From contig JAQBQL010000165.1 of NCBI GenBank assembly GCA_028287035.1, forward strand, positions 1 to 34,037: DNA of 34,037 bases, read 5' to 3'. The notes beneath the pieces were generated by a model. It saw only the letters and a program-made list of their open reading frames with translations, was not told the origin of the DNA and made no database searches. Below, one piece after another: positions 9,453 to 17,485 of this stretch; within the stretch, counting starts at the first letter, position 1; each line of letters opens with the position of its first letter. Both the position numbers and the translations under genes were made by a program. The stretch comes from Labilithrix sp. GTDB taxonomy: Bacteria > Myxococcota > Polyangia > Polyangiales > Polyangiaceae.

Positions 9453-10226
9453 TCAGCGGAGCGTTTCGGCGAGGAGCGCCTCGAGGACCGCGTAGTGGCG
9501 CTCCGCCGCGACCTCGTCGAACGTCGGGTTGTCGCTGACCACGAACCCGTGGCGCGCGGGGTAGGTCTCCACGCGAGCGTCGACCTTCGCGTTCGCGAAT
9601 GCCTCGACCAGCTGCGCCCGCTGCGCGTCGTCGAAGCTCGAGTCCTCCACCGCGCCCGCGACGTAGACGCGAGAACGCAGGCTCGCCGCGCGAAGGTGAG
9701 GGCTGTCGGCCTCCGCGGTCGCGAGCCCGCCGCCGTGGAACGATGCGGTGAGCGCGATGCGGTCTCCGAGGAGCGTGCCGACGCGGAGCGAGGCGTTGCC
9801 CCCCATGCAGTAGCCGGTGGTCGCGACCCGGCTCGTCACGTCGGCCCGCGCCGCGAGATGGTCGAGGAGCGCCGTCACGTCGGCGCGAAGGCCGTCGTAG
9901 GCGAGCGCGGGCGCGTAGTAGTCGCGGAAGAACCTCGTGCGGAGCGCCGGATCGGCGAGGATCGCGCCGATGGTGCTGGCCTCGTGGGGCTTGCCCGGCG
10001 CGAGGTCCCAGGGTGAGCCGGTGCGGTGGAAGAGATCGGGCGTCGCGACCACGTAGCCCATCCTCGCGATGCGCGTGGCGATGTGGGTCATCGCATCGCG
10101 CAGGCCGCCGGCGTCGTGGAACAGGATGACCACCGGGAAGGGGCCGGCGCCTTCCGGGACAGACAGCTCCGTGTTCATCGTGCGGCTCGAGACGGGGATG
10201 GCTTCGCTGCGTGTGGTGACCGACAT
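9453..10226 (-). CDS. Dienelactone hydrolase-family protein
   Basis: A 257-residue alpha/beta hydrolase. PFPVVILFHDAGGLRDAM gives the first strand and oxyanion region; the nucleophile motif is GYCMGG with Cys140, characteristic of dienelactone hydrolases (Cys-His-Asp triad). His226 in YPARHGFVV and an acidic residue in GAVEDSSF (Asp195) complete a plausible triad. The family hydrolyses lactones or esters; carboxymethylenebutenolide is the classic substrate, but no catechol-degradation genes are adjacent, so the substrate is open. No signal peptide, so cytosolic. The ATG at 10226 was chosen as the first in-frame start; a later Met (residue 17) is possible. It lies 39 bases upstream of the ArsR gene on the same strand. 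Confidence 0.86.
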   Translation of the reverse strand: MSVTTRSEAIPVSSRTMNTELSVPEGAGPFPVVILFHDAGGLRDAMTHIATRIARMGYVVATPDLFHRTGSPWDLAPGKPHEASTIGAILADPALRTRFFRDYYAPALAYDGLRADVTALLDHLAARADVTSRVATTGYCMGGNASLRVGTLLGDRIALTASFHGGGLATAEADSPHLRAASLRSRVYVAGAVEDSSFDDAQRAQLVEAFANAKVDARVETYPARHGFVVSDNPTFDEVAAERHYAVLEALLAETLR

Positions 10227-10269
10227 GGCCGGGGATCCTAGGCCGAGGCGGGCAGGTGCCGCCGGGGAC

Positions 10270-10299
10270 TTGCGCGGGAGGCTGGTACTGATCTAATGT
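10270..10299 (+). promoter_or_regulatory. Possible promoter giving a leaderless transcript
   Basis: TTGCGC (10270-10275) and TAATGT (10294-10299) are separated by 18 bases and end 6 bases before the ATG at 10306. Both match consensus only partly. The ATG has no Shine-Dalgarno in front, which would fit a leaderless mRNA. Confidence 0.22.
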
Positions 10300-10305
10300 T
10301 CAGGC

Positions 10306-10686
10306 ATGCTCCCCGAAGCCACCACCCGTCTCCTCGAGCTCTATCGCGGCCCCCTCCGTGACGTCCGCTTCCCCGACGCCGACGAGGGGCGTCTGCACGC
10401 ATCCATCGATTCCATGCAGGCCGCGCAGGACGCGCTCACGCAGGCGGAGCTCGCGGTAGACGCCGCCCGCAGCGCGCTCCGCGACCAGACCGAGATGGTG
10501 AGGCAGCAGACCGAGCGGGCCTTCGCGTACGCGCGCATCTACGCCGACGGACGCCCCGAGCTGCGCGAGGCGCTCGATGCCGCCACCGAGGCGACGAAGC
10601 CGGCGCGTCGCGGCCCCGGTCGTCCCAAGAAGGCGTCGGGGTCGGGCGTCCTCCCGAACCTCGCGGGCGAGCAGGCCGCCGAGTGA
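10306..10686 (+). CDS. Small coiled-coil protein with a C-terminal AT-hook
   Basis: A 126-residue protein I do not recognise as a named family. The first part has two short helical stretches, then residues 32-80 form a predicted helix rich in Ala, Gln and Glu (SMQAAQDALTQAELAVDAAR) likely to make a coiled coil. Residues 102-109 read RGPGRPKK, an AT-hook, which binds the minor groove of AT-rich DNA. A small nucleoid-associated or regulatory protein is a reasonable inference. ATG start without a Shine-Dalgarno. Its stop codon at 10684-10686 is immediately followed by the stop codon of the opposite-strand nudC-type gene. Confidence 0.75.
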   Translation: MLPEATTRLLELYRGPLRDVRFPDADEGRLHASIDSMQAAQDALTQAELAVDAARSALRDQTEMVRQQTERAFAYARIYADGRPELREALDAATEATKPARRGPGRPKKASGSGVLPNLAGEQAAE

Positions 10687-11505
10687 CTAGGCCTTCGCGC
10701 CGGTGATCTCGAGCACCCAGGTGTCGATGAGCTGGCGCGCGATGCTGAGGGGCGGGGGAATGGGCGGGAGCTCGTGCGCCGAGAACCACTTCGCGTCGGA
10801 CAGCTCGTTCGTGTCGATCACGATCTCGCCCGCCTTCCACTCCGCGAAGAAGCCCACCATCAGCGAGTTCGGGAACGGCCACGGCTGGCTGCCGAAGTAG
10901 CGGACGTCGCCGACGTCGATCCCGGCCTCCTCCTTCACCTCGCGCACCAGCGTCTGCTCGAGGGACTCGCCGATCTCCGAGAACCCCGCGAGCGTGCTGT
11001 AGAAGATGCCCGGGAACTTCGCATTCGAGGCGAGCAGCGCGAGCTCGCCCTTCCGCACGAGCGTGATGATCGCCGGCGAGATGCGCGGGTAGAGGTGGAG
11101 GCCGCACGCCGGGCACTCCATGCAGCGCTCCGTCGTGGACGCCACGGTCGGCGAGCCGCAGCGCCCACAGAAGCGGCTCGTGGTGAGCCAGTCGGCGGCG
11201 TGCATGGCCCGGCCCACCACGCCGAAGAGGTCCGGGTCGAGGAACGCCGCCAGCGACCGGAGCGCGAAGAGCTCGAACGGCGGCTCGATGCGGCCGGTCG
11301 CGGTGAGCGCCAGCGCGTCGCTGTCGTCGAGCGCGCCGAGCCGGTGCCCGGCGGCGGGGTCGAGGCCGAGGAGCGCGATCTCCTCGTCGGTGGGGAAGAT
11401 CAGGCGGTCGCCGTCGCGACGCGCGACGAGACCCTTCGGGTGCACGACCAGCCAGGTGCGCCGGTCGTGCTGGCGCGCGCTCGTGACTCCGGGGACGAAG
11501 GGCAT
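10687..11505 (-). CDS. nudC: NAD(H) pyrophosphatase, NudC-type Nudix hydrolase
   Basis: Cleaves NADH/NAD to NMN(H) and AMP; the Escherichia coli homologue also removes NAD caps from RNA. The 272-residue protein has the usual layout: an N-terminal domain, a zinc ribbon (CGRC at 113-116 and CPAC at 131-134), a Nudix box from Gly174 to Ile196 (GFSEIGESLEQ...REVKEEAGI) and, just after it, SQPWPFPNS (206-214), the signature of the NudC subgroup. All metal-binding glutamates of REVKEE are present. It is 53 bases downstream of the enoyl-CoA hydratase-like gene on the same strand and might be co-transcribed with it. It is tail-to-tail with the AT-hook gene with no intergenic base. Confidence 0.94.
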   Translation of the reverse strand: MPFVPGVTSARQHDRRTWLVVHPKGLVARRDGDRLIFPTDEEIALLGLDPAAGHRLGALDDSDALALTATGRIEPPFELFALRSLAAFLDPDLFGVVGRAMHAADWLTTSRFCGRCGSPTVASTTERCMECPACGLHLYPRISPAIITLVRKGELALLASNAKFPGIFYSTLAGFSEIGESLEQTLVREVKEEAGIDVGDVRYFGSQPWPFPNSLMVGFFAEWKAGEIVIDTNELSDAKWFSAHELPPIPPPLSIARQLIDTWVLEITGAKA

Positions 11506-11558
11506 CGGGATCCTCGGGCTTTAGCGAGCGGCCGGTCGACCGTCAACCGGCGGCCGGC

Positions 11559-12338
11559 TCACACCGCCCAGCGCGGCGGCCGCTTCTCGCGGAACGCGAG
11601 CATGCCTTCGCGCGCGTCGTCGGACATGAAGATGCTCGCCGAGAGCGCCGCGGCGCTGGCGAGGCCCTCGCGGTCGGCGCGCACCAGGGCGCGATCGCGG
11701 AGCAGCTGCTTGGTCGCGGCAAGCGCGCTCGGCGCGGCCTTGCGGAAGCAGTCGAGGAGCCCGTCGACGGTGCTCGCCACCTCGGCCGCCGGCGCGACCA
11801 TCGTGACGAGACCGCAGCGCGCCGCCTCCTTGGCGTCGAACTCCTCGCCGGTCAGGAAGTAGCGCTGCGCGGCGCGCGCATCCATGCGCGGGAGGATGGT
11901 GATGGCGATGATCGCGGGCACCACGCCGATGCGCACCTCGGTGAACGCGAACGTGGCGGTGTCGGGAGCGACGACGACGTCCGCCGCGCCGAGGATCCCG
12001 AGCCCGCCCGCGCGGACGTTGCCATTGAGCTGGACGACCACGGGGACAGGCGAGCTGCCGAGGCCGTCCAGCATGTCGATCATGCGAGCGGCGCGCGCCG
12101 GTCCCTTCGACGGGTCTTCCTTCAGGTCGGCGCCCGCGCAGAACGTCGGACCGGAGCCGGTGAGGACCACCGCGCGGATCCCGGGCTCGGTCCGTGCTCG
12201 ATCGAGCGCGGCAACGAGCTGCTCGACGAGGGCGAGCGAGAGGGCGTTGCGGTTGTGCGGCGAGTCGAGGGTGACGCGCAGGATGCCGCGATCGAGCTCC
12301 GTCTTCACGAGCGCCGGCGGGTCGTTCGTTTCGGTCAT
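11559..12338 (-). CDS. Enoyl-CoA hydratase/isomerase-like protein
   Basis: A 259-residue crotonase-fold protein. Oxyanion-hole segments are FCAGADLKE (67-73) and RAGGLG (109-114). Glu134 in FTEVRIGV matches the second catalytic Glu of hydratases, but the position of the first one is Gly114, so ordinary hydration may be impaired or altered. The RAGGLG...TEVRIGVVPAI pattern recalls actinobacterial EchA proteins encoded beside acyl-CoA carboxylase genes (echA7 with accA2/accD2 in Mycobacterium). Here too it diverges from a carboxyltransferase/biotin carboxylase pair. The ATG at 12338 is preferred over one at 12455, because the extra 39 residues are not family-like and cover the promoter. Role in branched-chain or unsaturated acyl-CoA breakdown is inferred. 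Confidence 0.88.
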   Translation of the reverse strand: MTETNDPPALVKTELDRGILRVTLDSPHNRNALSLALVEQLVAALDRARTEPGIRAVVLTGSGPTFCAGADLKEDPSKGPARAARMIDMLDGLGSSPVPVVVQLNGNVRAGGLGILGAADVVVAPDTATFAFTEVRIGVVPAIIAITILPRMDARAAQRYFLTGEEFDAKEAARCGLVTMVAPAAEVASTVDGLLDCFRKAAPSALAATKQLLRDRALVRADREGLASAAALSASIFMSDDAREGMLAFREKRPPRWAV

Positions 12339-12389
12339 GGTGCTCGATCCATACCGCGGATCCCGGCTGCTGGCGCCGGAGACGGCCGG

Positions 12390-12409
12390 AGTTGAAACCA
12401 GGTTCAACT
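12390..12409. promoter_or_regulatory. 20-bp inverted repeat in divergent promoter (TetR operator candidate)
   Basis: AGTTGAA-6 bases-TTCAACT, perfect 7-bp arms, located in the 125-base region between the divergent crotonase-like and carboxyltransferase genes. Its size and symmetry suit a TetR dimer, and a TetR gene ends the locus. It is the only such palindrome seen around these genes. Confidence 0.55.
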
Positions 12410-12463
12410 TTGGCCCGCCCGGCCATTGCGCGCGGCAAGCGAGGTGGCGCATCATGGCGCGGC

Positions 12464-14086
12464 ATGACGACGATCGAATCCACCACGGACGTCCGCAGCA
12501 GCGCCTTCGCGAAGAACCGCGAGGACATGCTCGCCGAGATCGCGGCGCTACGAGCGCTCGAGTCGCGGGCGCGCCGGGAGGAGGAGAGCAAGCGTGAACG
12601 CTACGAGAAGCGCGGTCAGATCCTGCCGCGCGAGCGCGTGCGCCGCATGCTCGACCGCGGGAGCCCGTGGCTCGAGCTCTCGACGCTCTGCGGGTACAAG
12701 CAGCACGACGACCGGGATGGGTCGCTGGCCGGCGGCAACGTCATCTCCGGCCTCGGCTACGTCTCGGGCGTCCGCGCCATCGTGAGCGCGACGAACTACG
12801 TCATCAAGGGCGGCACGACCACGCCGTTCGGCGTCGCCAAGATGCAGCGCATGCAGGAGATCGCGATGAAGCAGAAGCTGCCGCTCGTCTCGATGATCGA
12901 GTCGGGCGGCGCGAACCTCCTCTATCAGTCCGAGATGTTCATCCCGGGCGGGAAGAGCTTCGCGACCCAGGCGCGCCTGTCGGCGGCCGGCATCCCCCAG
13001 GTCACGGTGGTCCACGGGTCCTCGACGGCGGGCGGCGCGTACATCCCGGGCCTGTCCGATTACGTCATCATGGTGAAGGACCGCGCGAAGGTGTTCCTCG
13101 CGGGGCCGCCGCTGCTCCTCGCCGCGACGGGCGAGGTGGCGACGGAGGAGGACCTCGGCGGGGCCGAGATGCACGCGGTCATCGCCGGGACCACCGAGCT
13201 CGTCGCCGCCGACGACGCCGACGCGATCCGCCTCGCGCGCGAGGTGGTGGCGAACCTCGACTGGCGCCCCGTGCCCGCCGCGCTGGCCGCTGCGCCCCGG
13301 CCGCCGCGCCACGACATCGAGGAGCTGTGCGGCGTGGTTCCGGTCGACTACCGCAAGCCGTACGACTGCCGCGAGATCATCGCCCGCATCGTCGACGACA
13401 GCGACTTTCTCGAGCTGAAGCCGGACCACGACGCGCAGACGGTGTGTGGACGCGCGCGCATCGGCGGCATGCAGGTCGGCATCATCGGCAACAACGGGCC
13501 CATCACCGTGAACGGCGCGACGAAGGCGACGCACTTCATCCAGCTCGCCTGCCAGAGCAACATCCCGCTCGTCTACCTGATGAACACGACCGGCTACATG
13601 GTCGGTACGCGCTCCGAGCAGTCTGGCATCGTCAAGCACGGCTCCAAGATGATCCAGGCGGTCGCGAACGCGACGGTCCCGCAGGTAACGATCGTGGTCG
13701 GCGGCAGCTTCGGCGCCGGCAACTACGGGATGTGCGGGCGCGGCATGGGACCGAGCTTCATCTTCGCGTGGCCGAACTCGCGCACCGCGGTGATGGGCGG
13801 CGAGCAGGCCGCGAAGGTCCTCGACGTCATCACCCGTCAGAAGGCGAAGCGCGAGGGCCGTACCCTCACGAGCGACGAGGAAGGCATGCTCGAGGTCCAG
13901 GGAAAGATGATCGTGGAGCGCTTCGGCGAGGAGGGGCACTCGTTCATGGCGAGCGCGCGCCTGTTCGACGACGGCATCATCGACCCGCGCGACACGCGCA
14001 AGGTCCTCGAGCTCGTGCTCTCGGTGTGCGCCGAGGGCCGCGCTCGCCAGCTGTCGCCGAGCACGTTCGGAGTGGCGCGCCCGTGA
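12464..14086 (+). CDS. Acyl-CoA carboxylase carboxyltransferase (beta) subunit, MCC-like
   Basis: Transfers carboxyl from carboxybiotin to an acyl-CoA. The 540-residue subunit has both lobes: N-lobe GTTTPFGVAKMQRMQEIA, ESGGANLLYQ and HGSSTAGGAYIPGLSDYV; C-lobe NTTGYMVGTRSEQSGIVKHG, then GGSFGAGNYGMCGRGMGPSF and FAWPNSRTAVMGGEQAAKVL. GNYGMCGR and WPN.R..VMGGEQAA are typical of methylcrotonyl/geranyl-CoA carboxylase beta subunits rather than propionyl-CoA carboxylase. Substrate is thus likely a branched enoyl-CoA, but no isovaleryl-CoA dehydrogenase or HMG-CoA lyase is adjacent. The ATG at 12464 is preferred to 12392, which would start inside the operator palindrome. It overlaps the biotin carboxylase gene by 4 bases (GTGA), so the two are translationally coupled. 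Confidence 0.93.
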   Translation: MTTIESTTDVRSSAFAKNREDMLAEIAALRALESRARREEESKRERYEKRGQILPRERVRRMLDRGSPWLELSTLCGYKQHDDRDGSLAGGNVISGLGYVSGVRAIVSATNYVIKGGTTTPFGVAKMQRMQEIAMKQKLPLVSMIESGGANLLYQSEMFIPGGKSFATQARLSAAGIPQVTVVHGSSTAGGAYIPGLSDYVIMVKDRAKVFLAGPPLLLAATGEVATEEDLGGAEMHAVIAGTTELVAADDADAIRLAREVVANLDWRPVPAALAAAPRPPRHDIEELCGVVPVDYRKPYDCREIIARIVDDSDFLELKPDHDAQTVCGRARIGGMQVGIIGNNGPITVNGATKATHFIQLACQSNIPLVYLMNTTGYMVGTRSEQSGIVKHGSKMIQAVANATVPQVTIVVGGSFGAGNYGMCGRGMGPSFIFAWPNSRTAVMGGEQAAKVLDVITRQKAKREGRTLTSDEEGMLEVQGKMIVERFGEEGHSFMASARLFDDGIIDPRDTRKVLELVLSVCAEGRARQLSPSTFGVARP

Positions 14087-16104
14087 GCGCCCGGCGCTTC
14101 ACCAGGGTCCTCGTCGCGAACCGCGGCGAGATCGCGGTCCGCGTGCTGCGCGGCGCCCGCCGGGCGGGCTACGAGACGGTGGCGGTCTACAGCGACGCCG
14201 ACGCGAGCGCGCTGCACGTCCGGGAGGCCGACCGCGCGGTGCGCCTCGGGCCGGCGCCCTCCGCGGAGTCCTACGCGAGCATCGAGCGCATCCTCGAGGC
14301 CGCGCGCGCCTCCGGCGCCGACGCGATTCACCCGGGCTACGGGTTCCTGTCGGAGCGCGCCGCGTTCGCGCAGGCGGTGGTGGAGGCCGGCCTCGTGTTC
14401 ATCGGCCCCGCGGCCTCGAGCATCGAGGCGATGGGCGACAAGAGCGCGGCCAAGGCGCGCATGCTCGCGGCAGGCGTGCCGTGCATCCCGGGCTTCCACG
14501 GCCGCAGCGACGACGAGCAGACCGAGGAAAGGCTCCTCGCCGAGGCCCGCGCCATCGGCTTTCCCCTGATGATCAAGGCGGCGGCCGGGGGCGGCGGCCG
14601 CGGGATGCGGCTCGTCGAGAGCGGCGCGGACGACGCGGTTGCCCAGGCGCTCACCGCCGCGCGCTCCGAGGCGAAGAGCGCGTTCGGCGACGGCACGCTC
14701 CTCCTCGAGCGCGCGCTGCTCGGGGCGCGGCACGTCGAGGTCCAGGTCTTCGGCGACCGGCATGGCGGCCTCGTGCACTTCGGCGAGCGGGACTGCTCGA
14801 TCCAGCGGCGCAACCAGAAGGTCGTGGAGGAGTGCCCGAGCCCCGCGGTCGGCGAGGCCCTGCGCGCGCGGATGGGGGAGACGGCGGTGCGCGCGGCGCG
14901 GGCCGTCGACTACGTGGGCGCGGGGACCGTGGAGCTCATGCTCGTCCCCGGGGCGGAGCCCGGAACGGGCGAGCTCTTCTTCCTCGAGATGAACACGCGC
15001 CTCCAGGTCGAGCACCCCGTCACCGAGCTCGTGTACGACGTCGACCTCGTGGACCTCCAGCTCCGCGTGGCCCAAGGCGAGCGCCTGCCGTGGTCGCAGG
15101 CCGAGATCGACGCGCGCCGGTCCGGGCACGCCATCGAGGTGCGCCTCTGCGCCGAGGATGCTGCCTTTCGGCCGCGCACCGGGACCGTGCTGCGGTACGA
15201 GGCGCCGGGCGGCTCGGGAGTGCGCGTCGACGCGGGGATCGAGACGGGGACGGTCGTGTCTCCGCACTACGACTCGATGCTCGGGAAGATCATCGCGCAT
15301 GGCAAAGACCGGGAGGACGCGCGGCGTCGCCTGCTCGGCGCGCTCGGCGCGACGGTGGTGCTCGGCGTCGAGACGAACCGCGACGTGCTGCGAGACATCG
15401 TCGGGTCCGAGGCGTTTGCCTCCGGCCGGTTCGACACGCAGTTCCTCGCGAAGCACGTGGCGGCGCCCGAGGCGGACCTCGCGTGGCACCGCGCGCTCGC
15501 GGTGGTGGCGCTGGAAGTCGACGACGCGGAGCGCCTCCGTCGACGCAGCGGCCTCCCGGCCTCGCTGCTCGGCTTCTCGAGCAACGAGAGCGCGCCCTCG
15601 CCCTACGCGCTCCTCGCGGGCGACACGAAGCACGTCGCGAAGCTGGTTCGCGGCGGCGGCTCCTCGTTCGTGGTCACCGCGGCGGGCGTCGCCGCGACCG
15701 CGTTCGCAGGGGCCGCGCTGGGCGAGCCAGGGCTCCTTCGTTACCGGCGTGCCGACGTCGACGAGGTGGCGCGCTTCGCGCGTGACGGAGACGTGATCTG
15801 GCTCGATGCGGGCGGCGTGGTCGCCGCGTACGTCGACGTGAGCTACGCGCCCGCCGTCGCGCTCGGAGCAGCCTCCACCGGCGAGGTGCATGCACGGAGC
15901 GACGGCAAGGTGGTGCGCGTCCCCGCGGTGGTCGGCGACCTCGTCGAGAAGGGGCAGGTGCTCGTCGTCATCGAGAGCATGAAGATGGAGCTCGAGCTGC
16001 TCGCGCCCGCCGCCGGGAAGGTACGCGCGGTGCACGTGGCCCCGGGAGATCAGGTCCAGCAGCGCCGGCTGCTCGTCGAGGTGGAGATCACCGCGTCTTC
16101 CTGA
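14083..16104 (+). CDS. Biotin carboxylase/BCCP (alpha) subunit of acyl-CoA carboxylase
   Basis: A 673-residue alpha subunit that carboxylates its own biotin using ATP and bicarbonate. N-terminal biotin carboxylase: VLVANRGEIAVRVLRGAR, HPGYGFLSE, ATP-grasp glycine loop AAAGGGGRGMR, HVEVQVFGDRHG, the catalytic EMNTRLQVEHPVTE. An intermediate BT-like region follows, then a C-terminal biotinyl domain with ESMKMELEL, the biotin attachment Lys being residue 634 (the more usual motif is AMKM). The GTG at 14083 is the start: it overlaps the carboxyltransferase stop by 4 bases and begins right at the conserved N terminus. The frame stays open far upstream, but that is an effect of base composition. 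Its 3' end overlaps the convergent TetR gene by 17 bases. Confidence 0.94.
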   Translation: MSARRFTRVLVANRGEIAVRVLRGARRAGYETVAVYSDADASALHVREADRAVRLGPAPSAESYASIERILEAARASGADAIHPGYGFLSERAAFAQAVVEAGLVFIGPAASSIEAMGDKSAAKARMLAAGVPCIPGFHGRSDDEQTEERLLAEARAIGFPLMIKAAAGGGGRGMRLVESGADDAVAQALTAARSEAKSAFGDGTLLLERALLGARHVEVQVFGDRHGGLVHFGERDCSIQRRNQKVVEECPSPAVGEALRARMGETAVRAARAVDYVGAGTVELMLVPGAEPGTGELFFLEMNTRLQVEHPVTELVYDVDLVDLQLRVAQGERLPWSQAEIDARRSGHAIEVRLCAEDAAFRPRTGTVLRYEAPGGSGVRVDAGIETGTVVSPHYDSMLGKIIAHGKDREDARRRLLGALGATVVLGVETNRDVLRDIVGSEAFASGRFDTQFLAKHVAAPEADLAWHRALAVVALEVDDAERLRRRSGLPASLLGFSSNESAPSPYALLAGDTKHVAKLVRGGGSSFVVTAAGVAATAFAGAALGEPGLLRYRRADVDEVARFARDGDVIWLDAGGVVAAYVDVSYAPAVALGAASTGEVHARSDGKVVRVPAVVGDLVEKGQVLVVIESMKMELELLAPAAGKVRAVHVAPGDQVQQRRLLVEVEITASS

Positions 16105-16792
16105 TCCGGCGCGTCTTCGGGCGCGGCGGAGCAGGAAGGATGCCGAGCGCGCGTGCCCACAGGCGCGCGAGGCTCGTCGCGACCTCGTCCTCGTCGACGT
16201 CCGCGCTCGCGCCGAACGCGAACGTCTCGTAGCAGACGTCGTGGACCATCCCGCTCAGGGCGGTCGCGGCGAAGCGGGCCGACACGTCGGCCGGGACGCG
16301 GCGCTCGATCTGGAGGCGGCGGATGGCGCGCTCGGCGCGATCGATCCAGCGGCGACGGCTCCGCTGGCGAAGCTCGTAGAGCTCCGGATCCTCGAAGCTG
16401 CGGTGCTGCATGACCGCGAGGATGCGGGCGTGCTTCCGGTAGCCGCGCACGTACGCGCGATTGCCGGCCTCGATGCGAGCGAGCGGATCGAGGCCGACCT
16501 CGCGCGGGAGGGGAGCCGTGAGCTCGCTCTCGACGAGGAGGAGGACGGCCCGGAAGATCTCCTCCTTCGTGCCGAAGTACGTGTAGAACGAGCCCACCGC
16601 AGCGCCGGCGCCGCGCGCGATGTCGGTGATCTTCGCGGCGGAGAACCCGTCGCGGTCGAACACCAGGCGCGCCGCCTCGACGAGCTGGGCGCGGGTCCGC
16701 AGCCCGCGCGGCGTGAGCTCCTCCGGGCTGCGCGGGCCCTTCTTCGGGCCGGCCGCCCCGTCACGAGCCGATTCAGCGCGCGGGCGCGGCAT
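16088..16792 (-). CDS. TetR-family regulator
   Basis: A 234-residue regulator. The N-terminal HTH is clear: RTRAQLVEAARLVFDRDGFSAAKITDIARGAGAAVGSFYTYFGTKEEIFRAV. The C-terminal ligand domain is not assignable to a named subclass. The start is taken at ATG 16792 (MPRPRAES), giving a 20-base overlap with the upstream lipoprotein gene; a start at 16843 is possible but would add a Pro/Arg-rich extension and a longer overlap. It is convergent with, and overlaps, the biotin carboxylase gene, and probably controls the acyl-CoA locus through the palindrome at 12390-12409; that link is inferred from proximity only. Confidence 0.88.
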   Translation of the reverse strand: MPRPRAESARDGAAGPKKGPRSPEELTPRGLRTRAQLVEAARLVFDRDGFSAAKITDIARGAGAAVGSFYTYFGTKEEIFRAVLLLVESELTAPLPREVGLDPLARIEAGNRAYVRGYRKHARILAVMQHRSFEDPELYELRQRSRRRWIDRAERAIRRLQIERRVPADVSARFAATALSGMVHDVCYETFAFGASADVDEDEVATSLARLWARALGILPAPPRPKTRRIRKTR

Positions 16793-17429
16793 CGGGGGAG
16801 CTCGCGTCGGCGGTCGCGCCGCCGTCGCGCGCCGGCTCGTCACCGAACCCGCACGCGTTGAACTGCGCGACGATCGGGGTCAGTTTCTCGAGGTAGCAAG
16901 CCGCGACGTCGAGACACGACTTCTCGAACTTGAGGCAATCGGTCAGCGGCTCGATGGTGGCCGGCTCGAGCGGGCGCACCGGCCGCGCGAGCGCATTGCA
17001 ATCGAGCGCCGGACACACGATGCGGCGCATGGCGCAGGCCTGTTCCAGCTCCGTGTTCGCGGGGGCGGGCGGCAGCGACGCGGTCACGCGGTCGATGGAG
17101 CACGCGCGCGTGCAGTCGTTCTGGTTCTGGCACCGCGCGAGGGCCCGGATCACCTCGGGACGGACCAGCTGGCCAACGCACGCGGCGCTGTCGGCGCACG
17201 TCGCGGTGGGCTCCGGGGCCGGGCCAGGGCAGCGGCGCGCGCGCTCGGCCTGCGCCTCGCAGAGGTCGGTCCACTCACGCGGGCTCACCGCGCCGCTTCC
17301 CGCGGGAGCGGACGACCGCGACGTGGCGCTCGCGGGAGCCGAGCCGCCCGGGCGTGACCCACACGCGAGGACGACGGCGGTCGTGACGAGCGCCGCGACC
17401 GCGCACAGAACGTTGCCGGGACGCTTCAT
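16773..17429 (-). CDS. Cysteine-rich lipoprotein, function unknown
   Basis: A 218-residue exported protein not recognised as a named family. The signal peptide ends in a lipobox (VLAC, Cys23), followed by a Ser/Ala/Gly linker. The mature domain has 14 further cysteines in residues about 55-195, enough for seven disulfides, in a pattern of short helices each closed by Cys (WTDLCEAQAERARRC, ARCQNQNDCTRAC, DCLKFEKSCLDVAACYLEKL). Similar small Cys-rich lipoproteins are common in myxobacteria. The C-terminal tail is Ala/Asp-rich and disordered. Downstream it overlaps the TetR gene by 20 bases; upstream is the acylase gene, whose stop is 56 bases away. Confidence 0.8.
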   Translation of the reverse strand: MKRPGNVLCAVAALVTTAVVLACGSRPGGSAPASATSRSSAPAGSGAVSPREWTDLCEAQAERARRCPGPAPEPTATCADSAACVGQLVRPEVIRALARCQNQNDCTRACSIDRVTASLPPAPANTELEQACAMRRIVCPALDCNALARPVRPLEPATIEPLTDCLKFEKSCLDVAACYLEKLTPIVAQFNACGFGDEPARDGGATADASSPDAAPAR

Positions 17430-17485
17430 CCGGCGCGCATCATACCCCGCGACCGGCGCCGCGGGGCTGCGTCGAGGTCACGGTC

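Noticed and set aside
11531..11551. 6-bp inverted repeat (GCCGGT/ACCGGC) between the crotonase and nudC-type genes as a terminator
   Set aside because: No U tract and a short stem in very GC-rich sequence; chance is likely.
12667..14082. Upstream extension of the biotin carboxylase frame through the carboxyltransferase gene
   Set aside because: The extension is Arg/His/Pro-rich and out of frame with the carboxyltransferase; the conserved N terminus starts at 14083.
13837..16035. 732-residue minus-strand frame opposite the biotin carboxylase
   Set aside because: Shadow frame; the plus strand encodes all biotin carboxylase and biotinyl motifs.
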